Source: Lamellibrachia satsuma
Taxonomy: Eukaryota > Annelida > Polychaeta > Sabellida > Siboglinidae
Assembly: GCA_033239005.1 (NCBI GenBank)
Contig: BSQZ01000001.1
Span: forward strand, 30,609,758-30,673,757
Direction of reading: 5' to 3'
Length of the DNA: 64,000 nt
In this document: one piece after another, positions 1 to 59,500 of the stretch
Position numbering within the stretch: the stretch's first letter is position 1
Layout of the letters: each line of letters begins with the position of its first letter
Program-made: the position numbers and the translations under genes
The notes under the pieces: model-generated
What the model saw: the letters and a program-made list of their open reading frames with translations, nothing else
The model's database searches: none
Told to the model about the DNA's origin: nothing

Positions 1-22
1 AAAAGGTTTGAACAAATATTTG

Positions 23-23
<1 letters not shown>

Positions 24-105
<82 letters not shown>
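24..105. repeat. (TA)n microsatellite
   Basis: Uninterrupted TA dinucleotide run of about 80 bp at the left edge of the window. The 115 bp after it show nothing recognisable. Confidence 0.97.
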
Positions 106-109
<4 letters not shown>

Positions 110-218
110 GAACGTGTTGTACCCATGGGACACAAATTCTTAACATTGTGATCCTAACTAAACGCTCAAATTAATATTCATTCAAAGGTTAGGTGATGTC
201 TATAACCAATCTGTTATC

Positions 219-268
219 TGTTTTTTGAAGAAATTACAATATGGTAGATGAAAGATTACCAGTGATGG
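219..268 (+). pseudogene. CR1 reverse transcriptase scrap
   Basis: About 50 bp matches the CR1 segment encoding FEEITKW, also seen near 4009-4050. It carries a stop and is followed at once by ORF1-type sequence, so the two were joined by rearrangement. Confidence 0.5.
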
Positions 269-752
269 GAGAGAAATGGGCAGATTGTGCAGCAAGCGAA
301 TGGTAAATGAGTGATACAGCAGGAAAGGAGTTTTGCTGATGTAGTGTCACAAGGGAAGGCAAGGAAAGCCTGGGTATTCATGGTGGATTTTATTATTAGG
401 AAAGTAGATAAAGTTGTAAACAGAGGAGAGGACATCATGGTATGTCTACCAGAGACAAAAATAGAGGATGTAGCAGAGAAGGCAGGACAGGTCATGGGTG
501 GTGGCACGGGAGGAATGAACAATGATGAGGAGGGAATGTTGGCCATCATTGGTAAGTACAGTCAAGACACTTCAACAGGCATGGATTGGACAGATTGTGT
601 TGTTGGGGATATTACCAGTAATGGGAGGCAGGGGTCAGGAGCATAAGAACTGTAGTAGGATGGCGATCAACACACAAGTACAGAAGGTATGTATGGAGGA
701 GGGACATGTGGTTGAATTTTGTGGGAAGAGATGACTTTTTCATGAAAGATGG
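269..752 (+). pseudogene. CR1 LINE ORF1 esterase-domain relic
   Basis: The translation (main open stretch 311-646, then another frame to about 734) aligns with the ORF1 of the fuller CR1 copy at 32535-33185: ARKAWVFMVDFIIRK matches RARVFVGDSMVRK, and the downstream ILPVMGGRG block is also shared. The serine-esterase block GDS is degraded to VDF, and the reading frame shifts. It stops at the KDG block, where a minus-strand CR1 fragment is inserted; the rest continues at about 2264. Non-functional. Confidence 0.75.
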
Positions 753-2230
753 ACTTTAACAAGATTTACCAAGATTGCCATCCAAGGCAAAGGCCCAGAT
801 GGCAAGTGGACCAGGAAGCCATTGGCTTATTGAGAGTCCAGCATTTTTATTCTATGTGTAATCCGCCCTCCTGAGATATGTGTCAACCTTGTTTTTAAAC
901 AAATTCATGCTGCTAGCAGTTACACAATCTGTAGATAATATGTTCCATTCATTGATTGTCCTCTGTGAGAACGAGTACTTCCTGATATCCAATCTACACT
1001 GATCTTTTACTAAACATTACCTCATGTCCTCTAGTTCTACTATCTTTCTTGAGTGAGAAAAAATATTTCAGTCAATATTTTCATATCCATTCAATACCTT
1101 AACAACTTCAATTTGATCTCCTCTTAACCACCTTGTCTCTAGAGTTGTTAAACCACATTCTTTCAGGCGTTCTTCATAACTAAAGTCTCTCAGTTCTGGA
1201 ATAATTTTAGTTGCTCACCTCTATATTCTTTCTAGCATATCTATATCCTTCTTTCGATATGATCTCCAAGCTTGTATACAGTATTCTAAATGAGACCTAA
1301 CTATTGCTTTATACAAAGGTATAATTAGCCTTTTCTCCTTGTCTGTTATATTTCTCCTAATCAACCCAAGAATTTGATTACCCTTTGAAGCTGCAATACC
1401 ACACTGCTCTGAAACTTTCATATCAGTGCTTATTGTAACTCCTAAGTCCTTTTTTTACAGTAGTACCCAGAACAGTATCTCCCATTTTATAGTTTACATC
1501 CAAGTTCCCATATCCTGTATGTAGGTATTTACATTTCCCAAAATTGAACAACATCTGCCATTTCTCAGACCATTTCACTAATATGTCTAGATTGTTTTGT
1601 AAATGTTGTTTATCACCATCATTGTTAACCCTTCTAAACACTTCTGTGTCATCCGCAAATTTCAGTATGTTGCTTGTTATATTATTGTCCAAGTCATTGA
1701 TATATATTAAGAATAATAAAGGTCTTAATACTGATCCTTTCCACTTTGAAACCTCCCCATCTACTACAACACGCTGTCTTCTGTCAGTCAGCCATTGTTC
1801 TATCTGGTCGATTATGCCATCCCTGATATCGTGGACTTATAATTAAAGTAGTAATCTTTGATGTGGCACTTTGTCAAAAGCTTTCTGAAAATCTAAGTAG
1901 ATAATATCTACAGGCGATCCCTCGTCTATCCACTGAGTGATTTCTTCCAAAAAAACATAACATATTTGTTAAGCATGACCTTGCGTTTAGGAATCCATGT
2001 TGAGATGAATTTAATAATTTATGCCTAACAAGGAAGTCCACCATATGGTCTTTAATTAACCTTTCTAATAATTTACAAATCACTGACTTTAAACTCACTG
2101 GTCTCTCCGACTTATTTCTCGAACCCTTTTTAAATAATGGTATGATTTTTGCTTATTTCCATTCAACAGGAACCACTCCCTCTTTTAATGACAAGTTGAA
2201 CACTCTTGCAAGTGGTATACTAATTTTCTT
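753..2230 (-). pseudogene. CR1 LINE 3' fragment nested in another CR1
   Basis: 5'-truncated CR1 copy lying antisense inside the plus-strand CR1. Its 3' terminus (TTGTTAAA-type tail) is at about 753. Going up the minus strand it encodes the RT C-terminus (RRNITDKEKRLIIPLYKAIVR, 1221-1421), the FADDTEVF catalytic block (1423-1692) and the SVICKLLERLIKDHMV/FLNARSCLTN fingers region (1874-2098). Several frameshifts and stops break the ORF. Confidence 0.85.
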
Positions 2231-2308
2231 CACACCCACGAACTGCAGCATCCTTCCCAGTCAGACTCCATCTAACTGGGAAGGTTGTTGCAGTTCATGG
2301 GTGTGAGT
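2231..2308. repeat. Imperfect inverted repeat (hairpin) at a CR1 insertion junction
   Basis: The left arm CACACCCACGAACTGCAGCA and the right arm TGCAGTTCATGGGTGTG pair over about 31 nt with few mismatches around a short loop. The right arm is ORF1 sequence in place (GLHLTGK block); the left arm is an inverted copy of it next to the truncated end of the nested antisense LINE. This looks like an inversion-duplication made during insertion. Confidence 0.7.
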
Positions 2309-4776
2309 TTGTCAGGGTTGTCGACGAGGGCACATTTACCATACATTATTTAAACTAGTTGCGCAGGGGAACTGACAAAGAAAACTCAAAGGAGTACAAA
2401 TACACATCCAAAGAAATGTTCACCAATAATTTCGGAAAATGAAATGTGTATCCTTAAATGCCAGGAACATAGTAAATAAAAAAGCGAGTTAGACATTATG
2501 GTAGCAGATATTGACACTTGCGTAATAGGTATCACAGAATCATGGGCAAATAAAGATATAGTAGATGCTGAGTTAGCACTGGCAGGTTATGTAATGTTTA
2601 GGAAGGATAGACGAGAAAGAAGGGGAGGTGGAGTAATTTTATATATTAAAGAATCTATCCAAGCATATGAAATGACACTGAAAAGTGAAGCAGATTTTGA
2701 GGAAGCAATTTGGTGTAACATAGTTACCAGGAACTCAACATTAACAATAGGAGTAGTTTATCGTAGTCCAAACATAGGACAAGAGGAAGATGTAAAACTA
2801 CAAAATGCTACAAGGGAGATGAGCAGGGGAAATGTGTTATAACGGGTGATTTTAACAATGGCCGTATACAATGGGAATCATTAGAGAGTGCTGGAGGTGA
2901 CGACCATCAGTTTCTACTTCTAACACAGGATTGTTTCCTTACTCAACCTTACTTGGAACCAAGTCTTCTCAAAATGAATTAGTTAACAATGTTAAAGTAC
3001 ATGAACCTTTGGGTTCAAATAATCATAACCAGGTCTATTTTAATATAAAAGTAAAAAACAGGGAACACATATAAAAACAATGGTGGAGGAACTTCAACAA
3101 AGGCAAATATAAAGAGATGAGAGCATATCCACCAAATACAGATTCGAATAACTTGCTGAAAAATAAGACAAGCAACAGAATGCTGGACTTGTTTAAAAGA
3201 TGAGATTGAGGGCATCACCGAGAGATTTGTTCCATTAAGAAAACAAGGGAAAAGGTCCAGGAAGAAACACCTATCAAAAGAGGCTATTGGAAAAATTGCT
3301 CACAAACAAATGATGTGGGGGGTATATAAACACACTGGAAATGTAGAAGACTACACAAACTACAAAGAGGCAGTTAATCTAGCTACAACTGAAATAAAAA
3401 AAAATCCAAAAGAACCTTTGAACAAAATTGACAGGTAATATAAAAAATGACAGCAAGAGTTTCTATGCTTATGTAAGGAGTAAACAGAAAGTTCGAGATA
3501 AGGTCCGACCACTGGAAAACAACAGTGGAAACATAATTTCAGACAGGTTTCAAATGGCAGAGGTCCTGAATGAGTATTTCAGCTCAGTTTTAACACAGAA
3601 GATATCAGCTTACTTCCAGTAAATAAAATAAAAAATTTGAGGGCAATAAATCAGATCATTTAGGGCAGTTATTTGTAACTCCTGAAATGATAGCAAAGAA
3701 AATTAAGAAGATGAAAGATAATAAATCACCTGGAGTTGATGGGATAATTGTAGAGCAAGTTAGTACACTACTTACAAAAGTGTTTAACTTCTCACTAGAA
3801 GAAGGAATAATTCCTTCAGAATGGAAAGAAGCAAACATTAATGCTGCTATTTAAGAAGGTATCGAGGAACAAGTCAGAAAATGACAGACCAGTGAGTTTA
3901 ACATCAGTTGTATGCAAATTACTAGAAAACATTAATTAGAGACCACATGGTGAACTTCCTTGTAAAACATAAATTAATAAATACATCTCAACACGGGTTC
4001 CTAAATGTTTTTTGGAAGAAATTACAAAGTGGGTAGATGATGGGTCACCAGTAGATGTTGTCTACTTAGACTTTCAGAAAGCTTTTGATAAAGTGTCACA
4101 TGAAATAGTGTTACTTAAACTAAAAGTCCATGGCAAAGGTAATGATGTAATCAACTGGACAGAAAAGTTGCTTATGCACAGAAGACAGAGAGTAATAGTA
4201 GATGGTGAGATTTTAAACTAGAAATCTGGTTTGAATGGGGTACCACAGGGATCAATATTAGGCCCTATACTGTTTTTAATACATATAAATGATTTGGAAG
4301 ATGACATATGACACAAAAGTATTCAGAAATGTTACAAATGATACAGATAAACAAAGTTTACAGGATGATCTAGATAAACTAGTTAAATGGTCAGAAAAAT
4401 GGCAAATGTTATTCAATTTTGGGAAGTGTAAATGCATACACATAGGATATGGAAACATGGAAGACGAATAAAAAATGGAGAATGCTGTATTAGGTAGAAC
4501 CACAGTTAGACCACATTTGGAATACAGTGTAGGTTGGACATGAGAAAGTACTCCTTCCTACAGAGGGTGATAAATGATTAGAAAAAAGTATCAAATGATT
4601 GTGTTAATGTTAGTACCATAGTGTGAATATATTTAAAAATATAATTTACAGATATCTGATAAGGGCGGGCTATAAATAGATAATAAAATTGTTGGACTCT
4701 CGATAAGCCAATGGCTTCTTTGTCCACTTGCCATCTGGAATGTTTTGTTTGGGATGGCAATCTTGTTAAATCTTAA
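2264..4776 (+). pseudogene. CR1 LINE: end of ORF1 plus degraded ORF2
   Basis: Continuation of the plus-strand CR1 interrupted at about 752. It starts in the ORF1 esterase C-terminus, where the ancestral G-L-H-L-T block is kept. An endonuclease relic follows (2498-2842: GITESWAN, RRGGGVILYIKES, GVVYRSP), then linker, then RT (4012-4221: VYLDFQKAFDKV; 4289-4471: KWSEKWQMLFNFGKCK). The 3' UTR ends near 4776 with GGCAATCTTGTTAAATCTTA. Many frameshifts; not coding. Confidence 0.85.
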
Positions 4777-5305
4777 GTCAGTGGATATTTATTTAGAGTT
4801 TCAGAAACCTTTCAATAAATAGCTATTCGATAAATCATTATAATGATAATAGCTATTCTGATAATAGTTGCGAGATTTAAGATATGTGTAAGCAACTCTG
4901 CTACCAGTGGGTACTTTGTAACGAAACTTTAATCTAAAAATGGCACATGAAAATGTTGCTATTGACACCATCAAGAATATCCAGTCATAGCTTGCAAAAC
5001 CTTTGCAACAGCATTGTCCTCTTCTTTGTCACATGATTTCGCATTGAGAACAGCTACATGTATTTCATTCTAGTTTTGCACAGACCTGTTCGTTGTATGA
5101 TTTTAAGAACTGTAGACTGTATAGTAAAAACTGTTTTTGTGCAGAGAACAACTTAGCAAGAACTTGTTTTCCAACCAACGATAAGGGAAACTGTCTAGTT
5201 TTTTAAATGACTGGCTTTAACGTGTACTGTGTGTGGTCTTAAATATATGCATGGTCATTCAATTATTAAGTAAAAAAGCACGTTTTGAAACCTGACTACC
5301 AGTAC
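4777..5305. other. No gene recognised
   Basis: AT-rich, with no convincing coding or repeat signal. If the exon gene continues toward lower coordinates, its next exon or 3' UTR could lie here, but I see no phase-0 exon of the array type. Confidence 0.5.
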
Positions 5306-5442
5306 TGTGTTAAACATCTGTTTGTTGTTCCCAAGTTTGTCCATAGACACTATCTCTTGTTCCCAAGTTTGTCCATAAACACAATCTCTTTTTCCCAAGT
5401 TTGTCCATACATACAATATATTGTTCCCAAGTTTGCAAGGAC
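5306..5442. repeat. 32-bp minisatellite, array 1
   Basis: About four copies of a 32-bp unit containing TTGTTCCCAAGTTTGTCCAT. The same unit recurs in four other arrays in this window. It lies in the putative intron downstream of exon 26. Confidence 0.9.
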
Positions 5443-5608
5443 AAGCCTAGAACCAAGTTAATTACATGCACTAAACATACATTTAATTTACTAAATATGT
5501 TTGTTATCAGGTTAGCCCTGATATTTGGAGACACAGTTCCATCTCTTCTTCCCAAGTTTGTCCCAAGAGTTTTAAGGTTAAGATTGTCCCACAAAGTAAA
5601 CATGATAC

Positions 5609-52667
<47,059 letters not shown>

Positions 52668-52688
52668 AGTTCATGGACATATGCTTGT

Positions 52689-53097
52689 CTGAAAGTGAAC
52701 AGAACTGCATGCAAATGGTCTAAGCTTATATTGAAAACTACAAGATGCTTGCAGTAACTACAGTTTTATGGAAATGGTAATACTAGTATCTAAGCTCTTC
52801 TGAAATTCAACATCTTGTAATTTAGTCATCAAGTATCTCATTATTTGGCATTTTAAAAGATATATGTAATATATAATAATTTATATAATAATTTATATAA
52901 TAATTACTTAGGCAAGTATCTTTTAATATATCATTATCTTAGTATAACATTCTGGAAATGCTTAACTTCGTAATTTCTTTTATTCTGCTTTGATAGTATA
53001 CTTTCATATTCTAAGCCACATCAATTTCTACAAACTAGTCATATCATGCAGATCTAAGTTAATTAAATTAATTAATCTAAATCATTCATATACCAAT
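52689..53097. other. Upstream intron or 5' flank
   Basis: AT-rich with repeated AATAATTTATATA near 52876-52905. No feature supported. Confidence 0.5.
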
Positions 53098-53223
53098 ATC
53101 ACCATATACATTTCTGAACATCTTCTCACTGGACTCCAGAGAGTGCAAAATACTGTAAGCCCGTCTCGTAACCAGAACTAAGAAACACAATCACACCTGT
53201 ACCGATCAACCTACACTGGCTGC
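53098..53223 (+). pseudogene. L2/CR1-like RT C-terminal scrap, left part
   Basis: Reads LLTGLQRVQNTVS, then after frameshifts the L-H-W-L-P-I block, typical of LINE RT C-termini. Interrupted by a MITE at 53232; continues at about 53606-53690 (R-x-E-Y-K-Q-V-L-F in one frame). Confidence 0.65.
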
Positions 53224-53231
53224 CAATAAAC

Positions 53232-53605
53232 CAGGGTTGAAAAAATCATGATTTAAAAAAAAAATAAAAAATCTGATTTTTTTATTTAAAAATCTGATTT
53301 TTTTAATTATTTGATTTTTTTATTTATATGATTTTTTTAAAATCTGGTATACACAATGTCATAAAATATTTGACTATTAGGCTATCTGGTGTCAATACAG
53401 ATACACAAGTGTGCGCACTTTGTGCTTTTGTATAAAAAAACACACAAAACTTTGTTGATCTCAATGCTTGTAAACAATTATTTGTGTTAAATTCATATAA
53501 ATCAACGATTAAAAAAACCATAAGTCAAAAAAATCACAAATCAATGATTTTTTTGGAGTGATTTAAATCATGATTTAAATCAATGATCTAAATCAAACAA
53601 CTCTG
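53232..53605. mobile_element. hAT-type MITE (374 bp)
   Basis: Ends CAGGGTTGAA and AACAACTCTG form short imperfect terminal inverted repeats of hAT type (CAGRGTTG). They are flanked by CAATAAAC (53224-53231) and CCATAAAC (53606-53613), an 8-bp target duplication with one mismatch. The interior is AT-rich with repeated AAAATCTGATTTTTTTA and ATTTAAATCATGATTTAAAT. The interrupted LINE codons resume on the other side. Confidence 0.85.
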
Positions 53606-53690
53606 CCATAAACAGTAGATCGAATACAAACAAGTCCTGTTCACGTTCTGCAGCTTTCACGGTCTGGCTGTGTCATACCTGATGAGCCTA
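53606..53690 (+). pseudogene. L2/CR1-like RT C-terminal scrap, right part
   Basis: Continuation of 53098-53223 after the MITE: codons for the segment following L-P-I-N (IEYKQVLFTF-like). Degraded. Confidence 0.55.
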
Positions 53691-54082
53691 TTGACTTAAC
53701 ATCAGCCCACTCACATGCTATGCTCCACCGATGGACCTATTGACTCAACATCAGCCCATGACGGACTTGTTGACTCGACATCAGTCCACTCACACACTAC
53801 CCTCCACTGATGGACCTGTTGACTCGACATCAGCCCACTCATGCTAAGCTCCACTATGGACCTACTGACTCAACATCAGCCCACTCGCACACTAAGCTTC
53901 ACTGACGGACCTGTTGCCTCGATATCATTCCACTCGCATACTGCATTCCATTGACGGACCTGTTGACTTGACATCAGCCCTCTCGCACGCTATGCTCCAC
54001 TGATGAACCTGTTGACTCGACATCAGCCCACTTGCATGTTACGGTCCACTAATAGACCAGTTTACTCGACATCAGCCCACCA
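53675..54082. repeat. Minisatellite, about 9 units of roughly 48 bp
   Basis: Each unit contains GTTGACTCGACATCAGCCCA and CTCCACTGATGGACC, with spacing of 32 to 52 bp. No unit-wide open frame is preserved. Confidence 0.88.
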
Positions 54083-56595
54083 CTATAGTATTGATGTATG
54101 ACAGTTACACCTTTGAAATGTCTATTTTTCATAGATATAGTACATTTTTATAACGGAATACTCCCGTTACATATATGCATACCGTAGTTCACGGTCACGT
54201 TTCATTTTCATCAATGTTTTTTATTTGCCCACTTACTTGGTAATATTGCAACATCTAACCATACAAATGAACCCCTTGCAGTGCCAATCTGACTGTAGTC
54301 GGGCAAAGTTCCTTACTTTACTTCCGGAATCGGAGTTTCGCTTTTGTTTTTTGTCGATTTTTGCATTTGTGGCGCCGCCTACCGAATAGCATTTACCCGA
54401 ATTATGCAATCGCAGGGCCATGAAATCTGTGTACAATCTGATATACACACGGTTGCCCTCAAAAAAGATAACATTTGCAAGTGAACTGATTTTTAGTTCA
54501 GTTTCTTGCTTCTTTATTTATTTATATACGACCAACTCTGGAAATTATACCTATCGTACAATCGTTTGACAAACGGTATGCCTAGTCACGAAAGTAGTAA
54601 GAACACTGACTGTTACTGATCATCAAAACCAAAGGACCAGTTACTAGCCAGTGACGACGACAAAGCCACCGAAACGACACACGTCAAAGAAGTACTCTGG
54701 GAACAATAACGGGTGGGTGTTCAACATCACAAAAAAGTCTAAGATCCCTCTATCATACGTGAACAACGTATCCGAGAAGGCATTGATGGAGACGGGTTCA
54801 CCTATAGAACGGACAAATAAAGGACTTACAAATGCGGACAAGAATGAATAAGGATGCATGATATCTCCATAGTCAATCTTTACATGCATTGTTGCTATTG
54901 TTGTGGATTTTAGTGCGCGCGCATGTCCATTGTAATTTCTATTATCAACATTCACTATAAAATAAAGGCTAGCTAAATAAAAAATACACTTACACACAAA
55001 TCTTATTTCCCTCCAGGTATTGTTAACAAAAAGTGCAAGACGTTTATCGTGTATGTGCTCACAGCGACATTATTTTGTAGTGTAGATAATATAATATTTA
55101 GTCATGAAATACATTGTAATAACTGTTTTAATGTGTACCTTTCCTAATAATTCTGTTATGTTAAATATGCGTTGATTTTTAGGTTCTTTTGTCCATGTAG
55201 ATTTAGCTTTAGTGGTATACGTATAATAATGAGCAAGTGTATGTTTCGTTTACCTCTCCTCCTAGACACTTTGTATCTCAGGCGGCAAACTTTCGGGGGT
55301 TCATCTACGACGCCACGATCGGGTCGTCTTAATTTTATGTTTTCGAAATTCAACCGCTATTAACCTTTCTACGAACACTCAAATTACCCTATGTAGTTAT
55401 TACGTACACTTTTTTGGACAACGCCATGCGTGTTTTCTTCAATTGTCTTAAGTTACGCAATACAAGGCAATGCGTCGCTAGACATTACTAATAATTGCCA
55501 GTAATGCAGTATTGCGTCGCAATTTTGAGATATTGCCTGGCAGGACCAAGTACCACGGCATATGCCATATCCGGTTGCTTGTGTATGTTTGGACCCCCTT
55601 TTCAAACCCGGGATACGGGTCTGTGGATATTTTTGTGATAACGTTGTTTAATACAAAAATAATATTGTTATCGTGACAGCCACTTACGAACTACATAATA
55701 AAGTTATCCCGTCCGGAGGATAGGTATTTTTGCTAGCTTTAATAATGTTCCAAATATCCTAGACGAGTTAGTTGTTGGCCCATTGGTTTTATGCCCCTGC
55801 TGGGGCGTTTTGACTATGCATAGTCATTGGTAATTAGGTGAACACGGCAAATTCAACGACGGCCACAACATCACGGCCAAATATACGACAATGTTGGCCA
55901 GAGAAGACAACTTCGTTGACGCGTTCGAAATACGTGGTGGATCAAGGCATGTTCATACAACTATCAACAAAGGTAGGGGTGACTACGATTTTCTTGGAAC
56001 TGCTATCATGTAACAGCCGCCAACATGGTCACGACACAAGAGAGTAGTTCGGACTGACGCTTACGATTGGACCCAAAAGGTTTCGAAAGCTTCGATGAGC
56101 ACAAATCCGGGACTCTGAAAGTTCATTGCTCCTGTTTGACAAATAGCTTATGTGGTGATTCGATAGAACGCAGTTTGATTTACACGCTCAGACCTGAGTA
56201 CATGGGTGATTATATTAACTTGGCAGCAATTAGGAAAAACGGCTTAACATGCATTCTTTGGCTCAAGACTTGAACACAATGCTCTATTGGTGTGTTTAAA
56301 CATTTTCAGAGTGTCAGTGACGTTTTCAGCTTGGTGGATATGTGCAATATTTCATAGTTATCTGAATATTTCTATTTTATTTGAATTTCTAAACATTGAT
56401 AACTATTAAAAAGCACTGTTCTTTCTGGTATTTCAATAATTGTCAGTGTCATAATATATACAAGACTTTGCTTGATTGTTTAGAGCCCATCATTCTTTAT
56501 GTGTGCCTTGCTGTAATCTATGCATATGTAAAACTTTAAAATATTCTTTCAAGTTTTGTTATGTTTTTAGGTGGAACAATATTTAATGGATTTCG
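54083..56595. other. No gene supported
   Basis: Short ORFs (e.g. 54651-54851, 55838-56047, 56067-56273, all plus strand) have no recognised domain. They could be exons of an unseen gene or the leader of the transposon that follows. GC is higher near 55250-55620. Confidence 0.45.
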
Positions 56596-59500
56596 TTCAG
56601 AATGTCCGTTACTACTGACTTTACATCTCGTTAGACAAAACAACATTAAATCGCATGTGTATAATGTACCAGTCCTACAAATTAAACCAATCATATCCCT
56701 CTCAGTGTAGAAAAATATTTTTTCAAAAAACAAGCTTACCTAATTTCTATATTTTTCTAAAAACTATTAATGTGATACGTCAAAAAAACAACGTCACGGA
56801 CGTTCTGTTATATCTTATCTCCGCAAATCGCAACATTACCGCACAGAAAGCAGAACTATCGTAAAAGTGTATTACTATGTATGGTTCTACACATCAGAAA
56901 TAACCGAGAAAAAATCGTATACTATAAGACGAATGGACCACAAAAACAAAAAGTCACGGACAGTTCGTTTTTGCGGAACGTCCGTGACTATTTATTTATA
57001 GCGCGTGCGTAATGCGCCGACGCGTTTACCTAGGTCAATGAACTACAGGGAGCTAACCGTATTCGATACGCGCTTTGTTTTAAGAACGCAAGTAAGATAT
57101 TGCATGTTTTATTTGACTTTAGCATAAAATAAAATAAATGGTTATTACACATGCATAAATAACACATTTAAATATATTGCATAATAGGAAAAGTTTTTAA
57201 AACATGGTTAATAACTATCTAGACAATTTGTACAGACGCCACGATACCCGGTGTGAGCGATAATAGGGGATTTTGTTATACATGTTCTTTTTAAAGTCAC
57301 GGATGTTCCGTTTCGTCTCGGACATTCTGACATAATTATGTCCTTACTTACTAATTATTTTCCGTCTGTTTTTCCCAGAACTTGTGAGAGACCTCTTTCG
57401 CACGCCGCACGTCAGCGCCGGTACCGAGATAGGCGTGGAAGCAAACCGGAGGCGACAGCTAGGACCGTCTTGCTGTAACGAATTCAAGAGGGCCATGCGC
57501 GAAAAGAACAAGAGGACATACACCGTGGCAAAGAAGGCGTATGAGCGCAGCCTTCAAAAAGTGCGGAGTCGGCGGGCCCGGGATAAAAAGAAGCTGAAGA
57601 AGGTGAACGTGCGGAGACGGAATGATGGCCTGCCTGCGATTACCTTCAAACATGCAGTTGACTGGTCGGGGAAGAGCTCGTGCAGTGGCAGCGCCGACTC
57701 CATGCATCTCCACCTTTACCTCCACCTGCAATTACAACACAGAGGAGACGGTACAGAATACTCGACACCTCATCGGACACAGACACCACCGTGGAGCTGA
57801 CTGGAGGTGCTAGGCTAGGCCACCTTACTGGACATGGCTTTCCATGAGAAGTCCATGAGAAGAAAGGAGAAAAAACTGCGGCAAGCGAAGCCTACACCGG
57901 TGCTGCCAACTGCGACCTATGTGACGGGGGACCTGCTGCGCTCCGACGGCATTTCACACAGGAACACCGCCAAGATTCGGAACCATCTGCGAATGAGCAT
58001 GACCGTGTTGACTGGGCTCTGAAGCTTAACACCAAAGAGAAAGTCGACGGTGGCGAAGTGTCCGCTGGGCAGCGACACTATCAGGACCAGCCGCAACGCC
58101 AGTCGACTGGCAAGGAGCTCAGGGTATCGAGGGATTTGGGAAAGCGATACCGTCGGAAGCGACTTCAACTTCGCCGTGTTGACTGTCAAAGGAAGAGCTG
58201 GTGCTGCGCTTCCCGAAGCGCCCAGACAATGTAGCGTGCATGCCTGGGAAGAGCGACACGATCACCATCGGCAAAGAGAAGTATCAAAACTACAATCTGC
58301 ACGATTACCTCCACATCCTCCACCGAAAGTTGCTTCTCGAGACCCCGGGCATCAAGTGCAGTTTCAACTTCTTTTCACGTGTCCGCGCCAAGTTCCGATA
58401 TGTCAATCTCGTCGGGCACACGAAAACACGTTGAAGGCTGTGTTGCACAAGCCGTGCGTACTGGTAACCGATGAACGGCGTCACACTACTCCGACAGTGT
58501 TTCAGTTCCTGAAGGAACTTATCCCCAGGATCCGTGAAGATTTCAACGAGGAGATGAAGTTTGTACATTACTTGACTGACTCCCCCAGCTCGCAGTACAG
58601 AAACATCCACATGTTCTCTGCACTGGCGCAGCACCTGGATCTCTTTGGTACAGAAGCCTCCTGGCTCTATTTTGAGGCGGGTCATGGGAAAGGACCATGC
58701 GATGGTGTTGGCAGCGCTTCCAAGAGAATGGCCGATGACTATGTCCGACACCATCCTTACCGCCGCTGATTACGTCGACTAAGGGAACTCTTCTGGGAAG
58801 GTGACGTACTTGGAAGTTTCGCGGGCCACGATTGAAGCCAGTCGGGTGCACCTTGAGGAACTGAGAACGGTACGCGGCGGTGTGCGTGCAGCCCGGGATT
58901 TTTGCGATGAAGAAGACACCAAGCAACGGCACGTGCTGTTTCCAGGAGCGCTACAACGAGGTAGCCAGCAATTGAGGACGTGGACGACACTCCCGTCGAG
59001 GAAATCTTCTTGCCTCGTATTCCTGCTCAGCAAGCAACTGGAGGACATAAACGCGTTCAGCACGTCCTGCAGGAAGGTCTCCGGAGAAGATCGCCACTGC
59101 CCACCACAAGTTTCTCAAGCGCTAGACTCTGACAGTGGACACTTCATACATATGATTTATATGTGATTTAATCATAGCCCTGGAGTATGTTGATCGCCAT
59201 TAATATTATTTTTCTCTATTTTCTCATGTAATTAAGACAGTGGCAGAATAATGTTAAATGTTTATGTTGAAATGTATAACATCTGAACATAACACGGAAC
59301 GTCCGTGACGGAGAAGTATATGCATGCTAAATGTATATTGGATTAATATTGCCTGTTGTGCGTTATATTAAAATACAGTTTGTAATCATTTGTGGCGTTA
59401 TAATATTATAAAAAAAGGATCATAATGCATATTTTGCATGTTTTTACGATATCGAGGTACGTGTCCAAATACTAAAATTAAAACATCGATCAAAACCCCG

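Noticed and set aside
54651..54851. A 66-codon plus-strand ORF as a gene
   Set aside because: No domain, splice context or paralogue; length expected by chance.
57459..58932. Several minus-strand ORFs in the GC-richer transposon region
   Set aside because: Antisense shadows; recognisable motifs lie only on the plus strand.
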